Origin: Symbiodinium natans
Lineage: Eukaryota; Sar; Dinophyceae; Suessiales; Symbiodiniaceae
NCBI GenBank assembly: GCA_905221605.1
Contig: CAJNDS010002606.1
Span: 20,001-84,000, forward strand
Length of the DNA stretch: 64,000 nt
Direction of reading: 5' to 3'
Part shown: positions 1-12,432 of the stretch, piece after piece
Layout of the letters: each line of letters opens with the position of its first letter
Position numbering within the stretch: the stretch's first letter is position 1
The notes under the pieces: model-generated
The model's input: only the letters and a program-made list of their open reading frames with translations
Database searches by the model: none
What the model was told of the DNA's origin: nothing
Position numbers and translations under genes: made by a program

Positions 1-1236
1 ACCCAGCCAAAGTTAAACCGTCGGTCTCGTCTCCTGCTCCGGAGCCGCGTTCCACCCATATCACCCACCCGAACACGCCGTGCCCCCAGCTCATCCCAGC
101 TCCAGAGCCGTGTTCCACCCAACCTGCCGCCCCCCGCTCCGGAGCTGCGGACGCACCCATCCAGCCGGCGCGTGACCGTAAACATTCCTGATTAGGGAGA
201 TATTGCAATAACAAATGCATCTTGAATAATACAGATGCACGTAAAGTAGCTCGACTTAGTTTGCCCGCCTGTGACCGGAACTTCGTCAAAGCTGGCATAT
301 GGGACTCGCAAGCCCGTTACCTACCTGTTCCGTGAACCTCCCGACAAATCTCTGCATAGCTCCTGCTACCGTTTCCTGTGCTTGAAGACATGCTTTGTCC
401 TCGACTATGGTCAAAAACTCTCGGCTTTCATGTGTTGTTGGGCAACGCGGGCCTTCGGTCGCAAGCCTTTCTGGTCCATCTCGAGCTGGAACCTTAGAGA
501 ACTATTAGTGTGTTCCTATGTTCCTATGGTTCGGAGTTCACTTTTGCCGGCATGCGGAAGCTAAGAAACAGCTCAGGTATGCTCAGGGAAAGCACAGCAC
601 CGTAAAGCCACCCTAATCTCGGTGGTGCAGTCAGGGCCAGACAGTTGCGCATAGTAGGCTGCCACTGCAGAGGACCTGATGTGCATGGATGCTTTCCCTA
701 CGTGCACAGCAGTGGGTCGGCTTTGGGGCAAACGGCTTCTCATGTCCCAATGTCAAAGTCCAAGGGGACGGCTTGGCAAATACGTGGTGCTCCTGGCATT
801 CAGACAGTCGGCGTTCAACCGGATTCAGCGGGTCTTGGCTCGAACTGCATAAAAAAGGGAGACTTACAGGGGCCGGGTATTGGATGCATTGGGCATTGAG
901 TGGTCGGAAAGTTTGCCCTGGGATGCAAACGACTTACACCGGCCAGTCTCAAGCGTCAACCTCCTGATCAGACTCCCACTAAACCCTCAAGATTGACCTT
1001 GGCAGGAACAGAACCAGTTTAGGCCACATGGCACAACAAAAACTCACCCAGTCCCGAGATGAGGTTGCCTGGACATCGGAGGTGCCGATGTGGTCCCGAA
1101 AGAGCCGCTTCGCCACATGCCTGGAGGTGGGCTCCTGGCAAGAGTGAGTCCTCACTAAGTCACTGGGCTCCGAAGAGGAAACCGAGCAAACTCCCCTTGC
1201 GTGGCGCCGTCTTCCTTGCCAAACCGCAGGTTCATG
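1..1236. other. No recognisable gene
   Basis: Short open frames occur on both strands but none has a recognisable domain, a convincing start or phase-compatible neighbouring exons. No tandem repeat or RNA gene was seen. Confidence 0.4.
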
Positions 1237-1479
1237 CTAGGCAGGTCTAGGTAAAGGAACTACTGTACAAAATTCTGCGCGCCAGTGAGATCCGTCAGCC
1301 ATTGAACCGGAAGAAAGAACAAGCGCACGCGTTCGCACAACATATTCCGATATGCAGATCATGATCACGAGACATAGGAGTCCTAGGATCTCCAAGGCAG
1401 AGGTTACGACGATTCCGGCCGTTTGGGCCGTGGGGTTCGAGGGGAGCCTCGGGAGCTCCCTGGAAGATATTACCGACAT
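1237..1479 (-). CDS. Possible small membrane ORF, unknown
   Basis: An ATG-initiated frame of about 80 codons lies downstream of the transporter gene on the same strand. It has a hydrophilic N-terminus and one strongly hydrophobic stretch of about 20 residues (roughly residues 22-43), then a polar tail. I do not recognise it. It could be a small single-pass protein, an exon of an unrecognised gene, or chance. The only support is the hydrophobic segment and the absence of stops. Confidence 0.2.
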   Translation of the reverse strand: MSVISSRELPRLPSNPTAQTAGIVVTSALEILGLLCLVIMICISEYVVRTRALVLSSGSMADGSHWRAEFCTVVPLPRPA

Positions 1480-1732
1480 CAACTTTCGGTCAGCTCTTCT
1501 GCACTATCACGAACTGCGGACATAAAGCACAATCACAAAGTACGGCATCATGGCACTCACTGCTTTAAGCAGGTGCATAATGCCTGGCGACAACCCTAGA
1601 GCAGGAAACGATAAAACTCCTTAAAGCTCCTTAAGTCAAAACTCCATCTGCATACCAGCGGCCGCGGGTCTCTGGTAAGCAGGTGCTGCTTCGATAAATC
1701 GGTCCTTCGACAGATTCCACTCAGCTGTGCAC

Positions 1733-3573
1733 TCAGTTTGCGCAGCCTTCTCCACCAACCCATTGCAGGCATGCTGTCTGCGGCTGACTAGCCAGAATCA
1801 ACACAGACACACTGTAGACAAGGCAAATGGCTGGGACAGCTAACACCAGACTGGCTGCCATTGGGCTGGAGTTCCACTCCTTCTTTCGCCTTTGGGCATC
1901 TATCTTTTGCCATGGGATCAGTGGAAGCGCACACAAGCTCATCAGGGACGTGGCGTATGACAGCGCATAAGACCAGGCCACAGTCGTTCGAAACTGCTGG
2001 GTGTCCGCCACGTAGTTCTCCAGCAAAGACAAGCTGGGATTGAAGAGCCCGTAGAGTTGATTGCTCACAACCGTGGCGAGGGGCAGACTTGCATGCTGCA
2101 GTGTCCCGACCAAGCCATAGCACAGACCTTCCCGCCCAGGTTCCGACAGCTCGATGATCATCAAGTTTGACACCAATGCCAGCGCTGCCTTTGGCACGGA
2201 GCTTACGACATCTTCGCCAAGGTAGAAGTACTGATTTCGAACAACGCCGAAGACCGTCAGGAAGGCTGGGACAGCATCGCACAGAGCCGATGCCAGGATT
2301 GAAACGAGGATTGCTTTTCTCCAACTTGCTTGGAGGAAGAAGACCTTGTAGATCCAAGTGGCGACCATCATCACGAACATGCCGGCCGTGCCAAACAGCT
2401 GCTGCTGGAGGACCTTGACACGCGCCCACTGGCTCTGTACCAAAGGCGTTGCCGTGGTTGAGGTGGCGACCAGGAACTGAACGATGAATGCAAAAAACAA
2501 GATGCTCGAAAGGGCGTTCTTCTTGACAAGCTTCCTTAGCTGTGCATTTGATACCGAGCAGCATGGACATGTAGGGAGCATGCATGCAAACAGTCAGCAC
2601 ACAGTCCCTCGACAAGCTTCCAAGAAGACTTCACATGAGCACGGCATGTGGGGTGTGCTGTCCTCTTCGGCTCGTGCACGCACAACACGCTGACTGGGAT
2701 GACGCAGAGGACCATGACCAGGCACACGGTCATCAAGCCACTGAAGGACAACCCCCAATCGAAGGTGCCCAAGTATGCCTTGCTATTCATGAAGAATCCG
2801 ATGACAACGGAAGAAGTCAGCGCGCCTGCCGTAGTGACCATGGTCATTTCTGACTTGATCTGCCCACGGTGCTCTATCGGCTCTCTTTTGGAGTACTCCA
2901 ACAAGAGGCCCTCACCAGCCACACTTCCCATCTGGGCGCCTGCAATGAGAACAAACAAAGGGAAGACGTACCAATTCTTCATTGCGTGGATGTCTGGATT
3001 GCAGGGCGGCGAGTACCAGTCATAGCTGCCATCAGGATATTGGCAATAATAGGGCGCCGGCAAAGTTCGTAGGCTCATGGCCAAGAGCGCGCCGCCAGAG
3101 ACGAACCAGGAAGCTACCAGATAGGGCTTTCGGTTGTAGCCGAAGATGGGGAAGCAGTCGTTGATCATACCCAAGGGGAGAAGAAATATTTCTGGAAGCT
3201 TCATGAGAGCTGCAACTGACGACATGACATAAGAATCCAATCCCATGTAGCCCAGGAAGAACCCATAGACAACCCCAGACGCAATGGCGTTTAGGAAAGC
3301 AAGTAGGAAGCCACTGAGTGGCAAGCCGCACGTTTGCCACGTCCAAATGCTGATGGGCTCGGGCTTGGCTTCGTCTGAAGAGCTCCACACGTCGGAGTCA
3401 TCAGAGGACTCCATGGAGGATTGCGACATGTCCGCAATGCTGATGCTCTCGAAATCACTCTCGGCAGCCAGTGTCGTGCCCGATGCATAAGAGGTTGACT
3501 TCGACAACTTTTGCTCCGCATTCGGAGGTTGTGCCTCCTCGGGCTTGTTCAGAGGCTTGGCGGAACTTCGCAT
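1733..3573 (-). CDS. BT1/folate-biopterin transporter family protein (MFS), 2 exons
   Basis: A polytopic membrane carrier of the BT1 (folate-biopterin transporter) family, expected to move folates, pterins or related substrates; the substrate cannot be read from sequence. Exon 1 is 3573-2663 and exon 2 is 2534-1733. They join in phase (AGAG|GA donor, CTAAG|G acceptor) to give about 570 residues, about normal for the family. The first ATG after an in-frame TGA is at 3573. Residues 1-80 are a Ser/acid-rich cytosolic tail, followed by about 12 hydrophobic helices. The family signature DCFPIFGYNRKPYL follows helix 2, and EGLLLEYSKREPIEHRGQ follows helix 4. The intron is only 128 nt and begins GA. 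A degraded second copy lies immediately upstream (4085-4690), so this is the intact member of a tandem pair. Family assignment is firm; substrate is unknown. Confidence 0.85.
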
Positions 3574-4084
3574 GGTCACGGGAAAAAGACACCGGCACGC
3601 CGATGAGCGCGTTCAGCAGCGTTCTGTTCGCAAGGGCTTGCTTCAGCAAGGTACGCTCGCACCCCGCTGAGACCGCTGGAGGACCGCTGACCAGCCGACA
3701 AACTACGTTACCCCGATGTGCATCATGGATCACGCTTGCAAGACAAGACTTGCAACAGCTAGCAACAGAGCTAGCTTACGCCTACGCTTTCTGTGAGCAG
3801 CATGACACTTCAAAACCTCTCCTGGCTGCTACCTCTAACCGTACTGACAACAAGCAGTCTTGACCTGTCGGTCACATCACGGATACTCAAGATCGCAGTT
3901 TTCCGAATGCATCGTGTCCTCTCGAAGAACAAGACTGTGCATGCGCATTGCGGGCTCAATTCTGTACAGAAATGCAGGTAGCTTGGCTTCAGCAGCAAAT
4001 CTCCTGCGACAGATGCCGCTCAGCTTGCACAGAGAGGCACAGACTTCTCTGCCAACGCAGTGCAGGCATGCTGTCTGCGGCTGA

Positions 4085-4690
4085 CTAGCCGGAATTAACA
4101 GACACCCTGGAGACACGGCGAGCTAACGCTGGACTGCCTGCCATTGGGCTGGAGTTCCACCCCCTCTTTCGCCTCGGGGCATCTATCTTCTGCCATGGGA
4201 TCCATGGAAGCGCACACAAGCTCATCAGCGACGGGGCGTATGACAGCGCATAAGGCCAGGCCACAGTGGTTCGAAACTGCTGGGTGTCCGCCACCACGTA
4301 GTTCTCCAACAAAGGCAAGCTGGGACTGAAGAGCCCGTAGACTTGATTGCTCACAACCGTGGCCAGGGGGAGACTTGCATGCTGCAGTGTCCCCGTCCAA
4401 GCCATAGCACAGACCTTCCCGCCCCGGTGCTTTGACACAGTGCTTACGATGTCTTCGACCAGGTAGAAGTACTGATCTGGAACAACGCCGAAAAGGATTG
4501 CCTTTCTCCAACTTGCTTGCAGGAAGAACACCTTGTAGATCCAAGTGGCGAGGAAGATAACAATGATATGCAGTAATAGGCTCCCGGCAAATGCCGCAGG
4601 CTCGTGGCCAAAGGCGCAGTGCCAGAGGAGGTAATTCGGCGTTTGGACCGAAGATCGGGAAGCAGTCGTTGATACCCAAGAAAAAGTCTC
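4085..4690 (-). pseudogene. Truncated tandem duplicate of the BT1 transporter
   Basis: On the minus strand this region repeats parts of the neighbouring transporter with internal deletions. INDCFPIFG from exon 1 reappears near 4685. The helix segment ATWIYKVFFLQASWRKAIL reappears near 4540, followed by GTLQHASLPLATVVSNQ and the C-terminal part. The exon 1 piece and the exon 2 piece are in different frames. The second half of exon 1, the intron and the start of exon 2 are missing, and about 18 codons are lost after WRKAIL. The 3' flanks also match (about 1711-1800 against 4013-4100), so this is a DNA-level tandem duplication rather than retroposition. The downstream part is still open for about 150 codons, which suggests recent decay. 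Confidence 0.8.
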
Positions 4691-5354
4691 TGGAGGCAGG
4701 ACGACCCGCTCTTGAGACTGCGTCCTGGGCCACGAGCGTGCTCCAAGTGGCGACTCCCCAGCCTCCATCGCAGGCTGGCTGGCAGCTAGCACTTGCTGAC
4801 ACTTCGAGCCACGCTGGAGCTGAAAGGCCTCCCAGGCTCCAAGCTCGGGCAACAGAGTTTGAGGACGCAAGCTGCAAGTCTCAGCAAGCAAGCCTGCTGC
4901 GCACAAGTAACCACCCATACCCTTTCGGCCCTATCCTGCTTCTCCACCATCCCGTACACAACTCGCCTTAGCCATTCAAAAGTCTGGATAGTGGCCGTCC
5001 TGCACTGCTCTTTTGGGCAGAACATTTGGGGAAACCATCCGGCCCAGTAGCCGATAACCAGGACAAACTACAGCTTTCCAAGCAACCCACTTCGCCCGCA
5101 AGTGATTGCTGCACGCAGGCAAAACTACCAGGCCCCAGGCATGCCACCTGCAAAAGTAGAGTGATGATCTGTACTTGTGTACGAGCAGTACCGAAAAGCA
5201 CAATTCGCTTCGCTCCAGTCGGCTTGGCAAGCAAGCAGAACTCAAGCAGACCATGATGGGCTTTCACGGGTGCAACCACTGCAGCAAGTCTGGCCGCAAC
5301 AGCCACAGCAGCAACAGCAACAACGACAAACGCCCCAATGATAGCGACAGCGAC

Positions 5355-5433
5355 CAGCAGCAGCAGCACCACCACCACCACCATCACCACCACCATCACC
5401 ACAACAGCAGCAGCAGCAGCAGCAGCAGGAGCA

Positions 5434-5474
<41 letters not shown>
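5355..5474. repeat. CAC and CAG trinucleotide tracts
   Basis: A (CAC)n stretch passes directly into a (CAG)n stretch, about 120 bp in total with few interruptions. All six frames are open because the unit length is three, so the His-, Gln-, Ser- and Ala-rich frames here are not evidence for a protein. Confidence 0.95.
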
Positions 5475-5771
5475 TGCTACTCTGCTGGTACGCATCGCCT
5501 TTCGTGAAGGGCTGCTTCTTCAAGAGCAACTCCACGTCAGCTTGAAAAGCTTTTCTGGAGAACTGCCTGGACGATTGCAGACATAAACATATCATAAGAG
5601 GAGCAGTGCTGCACATGGGTGAGGCAGGGAACTTGGGAATCGGTTACTGCATGCTTGTAAAAACATCTGCAAGCAGTCTCGCTTGATTCTGGGAGTGTTG
5701 CCGAGTCTCCCCCGTCCCAACAACTTTGGAAGAGTTGCTGTTACTCTCACTCGTGGCCGAGGGCAAGGCAC

Positions 5772-6020
5772 ACCGTCGAAGATGTAGACCGTCTGGCTCG
5801 CCGTCAGCTTCCTCCACAGGCGAAGGTCGGTTGGGTCCTGCAAAAAGGAAGCTGCACGTACGCCTTCATTGCACAAGCACACCAGCTGCCTACAGATGTG
5901 TGTGCGCCTTCACATAAAATGCATACGCATACCGCCTGTATGTGAACCCAGTCCTTGTAGATCTCTGTGGGACGGGAGTCTTCGAAATCGATGTTGTCGA
6001 CGCAATTCTTGCTGCTTCCC
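5772..6020 (-). CDS. Two joined exons of an unrecognised gene
   Basis: Exon 6020-5936 (AAG|G acceptor, GC donor) and exon 5835-5772 (pyrimidine-rich TTTTTGCAG|G acceptor, GT donor) join in phase. The encoded segment contains VDNIDFEDSRPTEIYKDWVH followed by DPTDLRLWRKL. Composition and splice signals look like real coding sequence, but I do not recognise the protein. A possible further exon lies at about 5560-5470. It may belong to the same gene as the exons at 7680-7955. Confidence 0.4.
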
Positions 6021-7679
6021 CTTGGCACAAACAGATAGCGACACCACGATCATGAATACTAGACATGACAACAAGTGATTGTGCTGCATCCGCTGGGCAA
6101 CTCCTCGTTTCAACTGTCGTCCTTACACTCTGTAGAACTTGCAAGCATGGGCTGGCTACAAAGGTGTAAGCGATCGAACATGCACAGGCACACAAAACCA
6201 CCGCATGAGCCTTGGATGAGGCCCTCCCAGACCCAACTGAAGATTAAGCCCGCCAAATATCGACAGTATCCTCTATGTGGGATTCACGTTTTGTGTTGCT
6301 TGGGCTGTTGGGACCCGCAATTGCACATGTTCTTTTACCACCCAATGCACTAGGGTACATGCATTGGTACGTAGGTCAACGCCCTTCCTTAATGCCCATC
6401 AGCTTGCTGAATGTGGTGCAGATTCATGCCTACGGCCTCCGAGGCCCAGGCGACGGGGCATCTTCCTAGCGGTGCGACATCGATTCAGAAGAAGCTAATC
6501 GGTCAAGGCAGTCACTTGCGGTAAGCCAGTTGGCAGTGTTCTGGGTCTTAAAACACCCTGTCCTGAATCTGCTCCAGGGTGCTGGCCTTCGTCAGAAACG
6601 AGTTCCCCAGTGCTTTCGGAAACTGCTCATTCTTGCACGGACATGATGGCTTAATGTGGATTAATAGGATCAGGATCACCTTGCACTGGCCAGGCAGCCT
6701 ACACTCCATCTGGACCCTACCCTGGAGTTTGTGTACTCAGTTCGCGCAACTTTCCGGCTTGCAAGAAGACACCCTGGATGCCGGAAGCTGAGGTGCAGGC
6801 TCGACAACTCGTTTTCCTCAAGAAGAGCAGTCCAGTTTGCCAGACTCGCATGCAGGGCAAGCGACGCAAGCGACTCAGGGCCAGACTGCTTGTAGCTCCT
6901 GGGCAAGTCGGCCCAGGATACATGAGAATACAACAGAATACGGGGATGGACCAATGGATGCGAAACGCTGGTCCATGTGCACGCTGCACTTTTGTGGCGT
7001 AATCTCTGGGTCTCTTAACGATGCCCGGTCGAACTCCCCGGCCGCAGGTCCCTAGTGCCATCCTTCATTTCTCGGCCGAGCCAACAGCACTTGGAGAGAC
7101 TTGGGGGGCAGCATCAGCATAAGGCGGGACGCACTCCATTCTGCTGGCACTCCCAGAAGTTTGCTCGTTGAAGGATGAAGATCACGCAAAATTCGTAATG
7201 CCAAGTTTTGTGCAAACATGCAGTGGCAGGCATTACGGCCGAAGCTTATGTACTCCATAAGTAGGTTTGGGCACGGCAATGGTACATTTTCTCCATCGTT
7301 TCAAGTCTAAGCCTCCAGGGACAGAGAAGTTGATTCTCCACACCGGGAAAAGAGGATGCTGACGCACTGTATGACAATCGTGATACAAGTATCGCAAACT
7401 CGCGCGGTCCTGAGACCTCACGTATCACGATCGCGAAGTCTGCCATAAGCCAGATCCGCCCCGATACCAGAGGCATGGGGAGTCCAGCACCAAAACTCAC
7501 CTAGGCCACCTACGATGGGAACGTCTCGACGTTCTCGTGACCCGCGAGAGCTAAAGGCGGACTGCAGGACCGACAAATCTCCGAACCCAAGTCACTTTGA
7601 GGCGCTCTGCAAATACTAGAGAGACTTTGAATGAATGCCGCTTCAACTCTTCCGAGCCCGAATTAATCGTGCCTCTGGC

Positions 7680-7955
7680 CTGGTCCTCACTGACCAATAG
7701 CCAGAGATTTGAAAACTTTCCGCTAAATGCCTCTGAGTCTATATCTGGCTGTACCTGCTCAATGGCACTCAGAAGATCGTCTGGTGGACTGCCGCACCGC
7801 AGCCATTCAGCTCACACAGCGATTTCTTTGTCTTTTTCGCAGCCCTGCTGGGCTGTTGGATCATCGAATGCATTTTGTAGAATTTTCTTGCTCCTGTCGA
7901 GCGAGGTGCAGGCTGCTTCCAGGTTTGAGATGACAAGCGCGAGGACGTCTGCTGC
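7680..7955 (-). CDS. Two exons of an unrecognised gene
   Basis: Exon one starts at 7955 after CTCAG|G and reads AADVLALVISNLEAACTSLD and onward, ending near 7865. Exon two is 7754-7680 (GAGCAG|G acceptor, GC donor) and reads VQPDIDSEAFSGKFSNLWLL. The junction is phase-compatible if the first exon uses a GA donor. No domain is recognised. The exons lie directly downstream of the acyltransferase stop codon on the same strand. Confidence 0.35.
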
Positions 7956-8102
7956 CTGAGATGTCTTGGTACTTTGTTTCCTTCGGCAAGCAGCCGTCAC
8001 AGCTGCTATGCACGGGTTCGAAGGGCTCAGATTTCTGCATGCTCAGCTTAGGCCATTTCGCTTAGGCTGCGGGGACAGCCGCTCGGGACTTAGGACAAGG
8101 AC

Positions 8103-10682
8103 TCAGCAAACCGAGTGTGCAACTCTAAGTGGATGAATCTTCTGCCAAGCGACCTTCTCATCGCTTAGTAGCGGGTCGACGTAGCAGAGGGTGAGGAACA
8201 TGTTGTCGTCCAGGGTCATCACATTTAACCACACGAAAGGACCCCAGGCTGCTTGATGCGAGACGAAGTGTGACTGCAAGATCTTGAAATCGCCAGATTC
8301 CAGCTCAGGCAGAATTCCTGCGTTGCTGATGAGAAACGCATTGGTTCTGCCTTGGTCTGGGCCATCAAGGTCGAGGGCACCTTGAAGCCACGCGACGTCC
8401 TTCTTTCCCATGGCGGCAGTCAGGAACCGCATGTACCAGGCGATGTTGTGGGCCTCCAGCTTCTTCCCCGCATCCTCCACGGCCTTCTTGGCGCACACTG
8501 CCAAGTCCCAAAAGTCCGTGTTCTCGGCCACATCAAGGGTACCCCATCCGCTGCGAAAGCGAGCCCCGAGTGAGTAAGAGCCAAACAAGTCCTGGCCATC
8601 AGGAACATGCATGCGCGCATCAACAGCTAGGATAGGGCGCATGCCCACCTTCCCCTGCCGTGACATCTGCTTGCGGAGGGACAAGGCCAAGCTGGCCAAC
8701 AAAGCCGTGTTGACCGTCAGCTTGCGTTCTCGGCAAATGGCCCGCAGCTTCCCCGCCAAGGGAACAGAGGCCACCTGTGCACGCGTTGTTCGACACTGCC
8801 AAGGTGCCAGTCCGTCCGGCTTCGGCCACTCCTTCCCTTCTCTCGGTTTCAACTTCCCTCGAGGGGATCCCAGTGGCACCATGTCGGCTAATCTCCCCAC
8901 CGCCTTCCCTGGAAGTCGGCCCCCCTGCCGTTGCTCCATAAGCTTCGTAAAGCGTGAGGACGGTTGATCCAGCAGCTCTGAAAGCCGGAGGTCTAAGGCA
9001 ATCTTCGGGGACGAGCGCTGGCGACCAGACAGTATGGAAACAAACTCGCGCATCAGCATCCAGATGCTCTTCTCATCCACGATGGCGTGATGAAAGGTGA
9101 GCATCAACCAGCCCTCACGCAGGATCCTGGCTCGCCATAGCAGCCGGCCTTCACACTCCTGACCAGCACAGTAGCATCTTGCGAGTCCAATTCACATGCC
9201 CTCTGCCTCTATCAGCCACTCACACAACACGTCATACTACCCGCACTCCCAAGTCTCCTCTCAACCCACTCCTATTCCTCCAGAGTTTCAAGGGCAGCTC
9301 AGGAGGTCAGGGAGGCTTGCTTGCATTTGGGGCACGCTGTGAAATGGTGAAAAGTACGGGAGACAGCAGATTGACGCAGGGACGAGGTAAGGAATGCGAT
9401 CGATCGTGCGGGAAGCGTCTCCTGAATAAACGCCCCGCGAAGTAGAGAAAAGATACCAAGAACATGCAGGAAAACGCCGGTAGACAAACAATCGCTGCGC
9501 AGTTTTAAACAATGCCGGCTGTGCAGAGATTTCCGCAGCTGTAGAGGGAACATGCAAATTCCAAACATTGTAGCACGACCAGCAATTCGGCAATGGCTTT
9601 GCTTGTGTTTGGGCCTAGGAACGAGATGTCTCGAGGATGAGTGAAGATTCGTTCAGGGCAACTCCCCGTACCTCTATAAAAAGATGTCACCGTCACCTGG
9701 CAGGAAAGTGGCACACGACACAAGGGGCCTTTTCGGAGGGGAGAGGGGTCGGGAGGTGCTTTTGCGGCACTCCCTCTAAACCTTTGCCGAGTGCCTGCCA
9801 GGTTGGGGCGATTCCTTTGGAGGCCTCCGCAGCGCCCTCCAGAGCCAGAGACTGAGGGGACACGTCCGCCTCCTGGAGTAGCCAATTCACGGGTTTCAGG
9901 GCTTCGGTGTGGAAGTTTCAATGCCCTTGAGAGGTGTGGGTCTGTTAAAGAGGTGGCGAGGCTGTTAGCTGCCATGCTTCAGTTGAAGTGGGCGGCTTCT
10001 TGTTGCACATTTTGTGCCAGTTCCTTGCATGAGGTTAAGGGTGCGTTCTCTACTCACACACGACGCAACCTGATCGATCACGATCTCTGGCTTGAGATCT
10101 GGCCGCAGGAAGAAGCGCTTGTCTTGGATGATGGCCTTGCGGTAGCTTCAGGCACAATAGGGTTGAGGCATCTGGTCCCATCCTGATATCTGGTGAAAGA
10201 CAACTGAGACTGGGATGAACTGAGGGCGTGCGAAGACAGACTTGCGAAGGCAGCCATGTGAAACCACTAAGCCGGCGCCTGAAGTGCCGCAAAGTGATGA
10301 TGGACCTGCGCGAGTGTCCCGCTTTCGCTTTTGTTTAGGGCTTGATGTACTCAGGAGCTGCTGCTTGCAGCTGAGATACCAGACTCAGGGCTTCAGCCAG
10401 ATCTTGTGCTGTCGCTGGGCCCTGGACCTGGAACCAGTGCGCGATTGTCGCCTGGACTCGAGGTTTGCACAGTCGACACGATTCTAAGTGGGACTTAAAG
10501 TTCCATGGATGCATACTTAGGCCTCTTTTAAGTCTCAAGGTGTCGACATATCATGAGACGACCGGAGCTAATCATCAGTCAGGCAACGTACGGAGTTGCT
10601 TTCCAGCTCAAGCGCTCGAATGCTGAGAGGTTTCTCCCAACCAATCGGCCGCTTTTGCTTCTCGAGTGCGGACTTGAGTAGC
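8103..10682 (-). CDS. HHxxxD acyltransferase / condensation-like protein, at least 5 exons
   Basis: A member of the CoA-dependent acyltransferase/condensation superfamily (alcohol acetyltransferase, PapA5-like or NRPS C-domain fold), which transfers an acyl group to a hydroxyl or amine; the substrate is unknown. Proposed exons: 10682-10592, 10451-10342, 10145-10070, 9872-9771, 9158-8103. All junctions are in phase and give about 477 residues, near the usual 420-480. The catalytic motif HHAIVDE is preceded by the expected GRLLWRARILREGWLMLTF. Upstream, PLSIRALELES and VQGPATAQDLAEALSLV match the N-terminal helix and strand of the fold, and RFFLRPDLKPEIVID the next strand. Donors are GT, GC, GT and GT; the 10145 acceptor is AG|C, the least certain. 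The first exon begins in phase 2, so a start exon upstream is missing. It is not attached to other NRPS or PKS domains here. Confidence 0.65.
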
Positions 10683-12432
10683 CTGATAAGCCGAATAATC
10701 CCAGCAACGCTTGCTTGGAACCCTTCACTCGGTCGTAATTCAACCTCTGCGAAAAGGTCTTCTGGCTTCGAGGGCCCTGTGCGCAAGGCTCTTTAACATC
10801 CCAGCTGCTGCTCTGATGAGATTGGCAGCCCCCCATGACGCCGTCAGCAATTCTGCGGCAGCCAAATGGCACTTCTTATCAGCGGGGGAATGCCGGAATG
10901 CCCCAATTAAGCTTGAGTTATCAGCTAGGCTTCATGGTGCCTGTGCTCTGCTGCATGATGGCCTAAATTCTGCGCTTGGAAAGCTGGACCTGCTTGCTTT
11001 TTTGAAAGAGAACATGTCATTGTCATGACCTGCTCAGCAGCTACCCTGGTGCCAAGACGCCACAAACAACGCAACAGAAAAAAGGCGATACCCCCAAGGC
11101 ACGCGCTATATCATCCTAAAAGTGAAGTGTTGATCTTGTGAGCACCGGACTCCATGTCTTTGCTTTCGTTCTCACGGCTCCTGCCTAAGCTCCGTTGGGG
11201 CCGTTGGGGGCATCAGAAAAGTCCGCTTAGCGCTGCATGACTCCGGGGCTAGTACAGCAGCCGCTTCGAGCGCTACAGGCACCGTGCCGGCAAATGAAGA
11301 AATCGCAGCTGCAGCTGTGCATGGAGGCCCCTGTAAGGATTCTAAGGCTTCGACTGATACTCGACGAGATGGCCTCAGGCAGCAGGCATCAGGCTGTATA
11401 GCGGGCTCTGCAGCAGGCTGCACGCGCGGCGTGCCAAGGGCGCTACTGAGAAAGCATTCCTGATGGACGTGGTCCTCAGCTGGGCACTGTAGATGCAACA
11501 TCTTGCGGCTCAGCACATGATTGCAGAAACTGAGGGGTGGGCGATACACCGCAGTTATTGAAGGCACCACCACCTGCTCAGGAACTCTCGACTTCAAGCT
11601 GTCGGGAAAGGAACTGCAGTCAGCGGCCACTTGCGCAAGATTCAATTTTGACAGGCTGTGCGGCCATGCTGTGCTGACAAACGACAGACATCAGAAGGGC
11701 TTATCGGCAGCACAGCACTGAGCCAGATGCTGATACTTGCCATTTGCTGCAAGTGCTCGAACTTCTCGCCCTGCCACGACAGAGTCAAACACCATTCATC
11801 TGCAGGTTTCTGGGGCAAAATCTGGGGGTACTGAAAACCCTCCATGAACTCTCATTCCGGGGGCCTGCCCGCATCCTGCAGTATAAAACTTCAGGCCCGG
11901 ACCTCAGCAGAAGTCGGGCGAGCTGCTTTGCGACGCGAACTCTTCACAGAAGAATCACAAGCGGAACAAGCGGACATACGAAAAGTGCTTGCCCGAGCAA
12001 ATTGGGCAACCCTGTCTGGGTTTGGGAAGTCCTCCCAGTCGAGCATTCCAAAATGTCCCAGCATCCAAGAAGAAAAGTCGCAGGACGCGGCCGCTACAAA
12101 CAAGCTATGGCCCTGGTACTTGGGGATGTCCCGGCACGAACCCAGAATCAGTGAGCTCAAATAGTTGGCAGTGGGTTGCACTCCTGCAAGAAATCATCCC
12201 TTGCCGGAGAGCATTGTCGATTTGGGCATTTGGGCCTCGTCTGTCAACCCGGATGCAGGATGCGGCCGGGGCTTGCTTTCTGTTGCATAGGTGCCACGCT
12301 TCACACTCTCAACACGCCAGCACTGACCAGACAAAATTGCACAAACGTGTTGAGAGGTGCCCCTCGTGTGTCACGTGTGCCTGTCCCCTGTGTAAACCAT
12401 CACAGCAGTCGCGAGACAGGCCGAGAAAGAGC
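10683..12432. other. Mostly unassigned sequence
   Basis: Open minus-strand frames at 11172-11645 and 11642-11845 have coding-like composition (for example KPADEWCLTLSWQGEKFEHL near 11800). They could be 3' exons of the von Willebrand A gene that starts upstream. I could not join them in phase to anything recognisable. Confidence 0.3.

Noticed and set aside
4968-5507. ORFs with His, Gln and Ala runs suggesting a polyglutamine protein
   Set aside because: The runs are produced by the CAC/CAG repeat in all frames, and the flanks show no conserved coding sequence.
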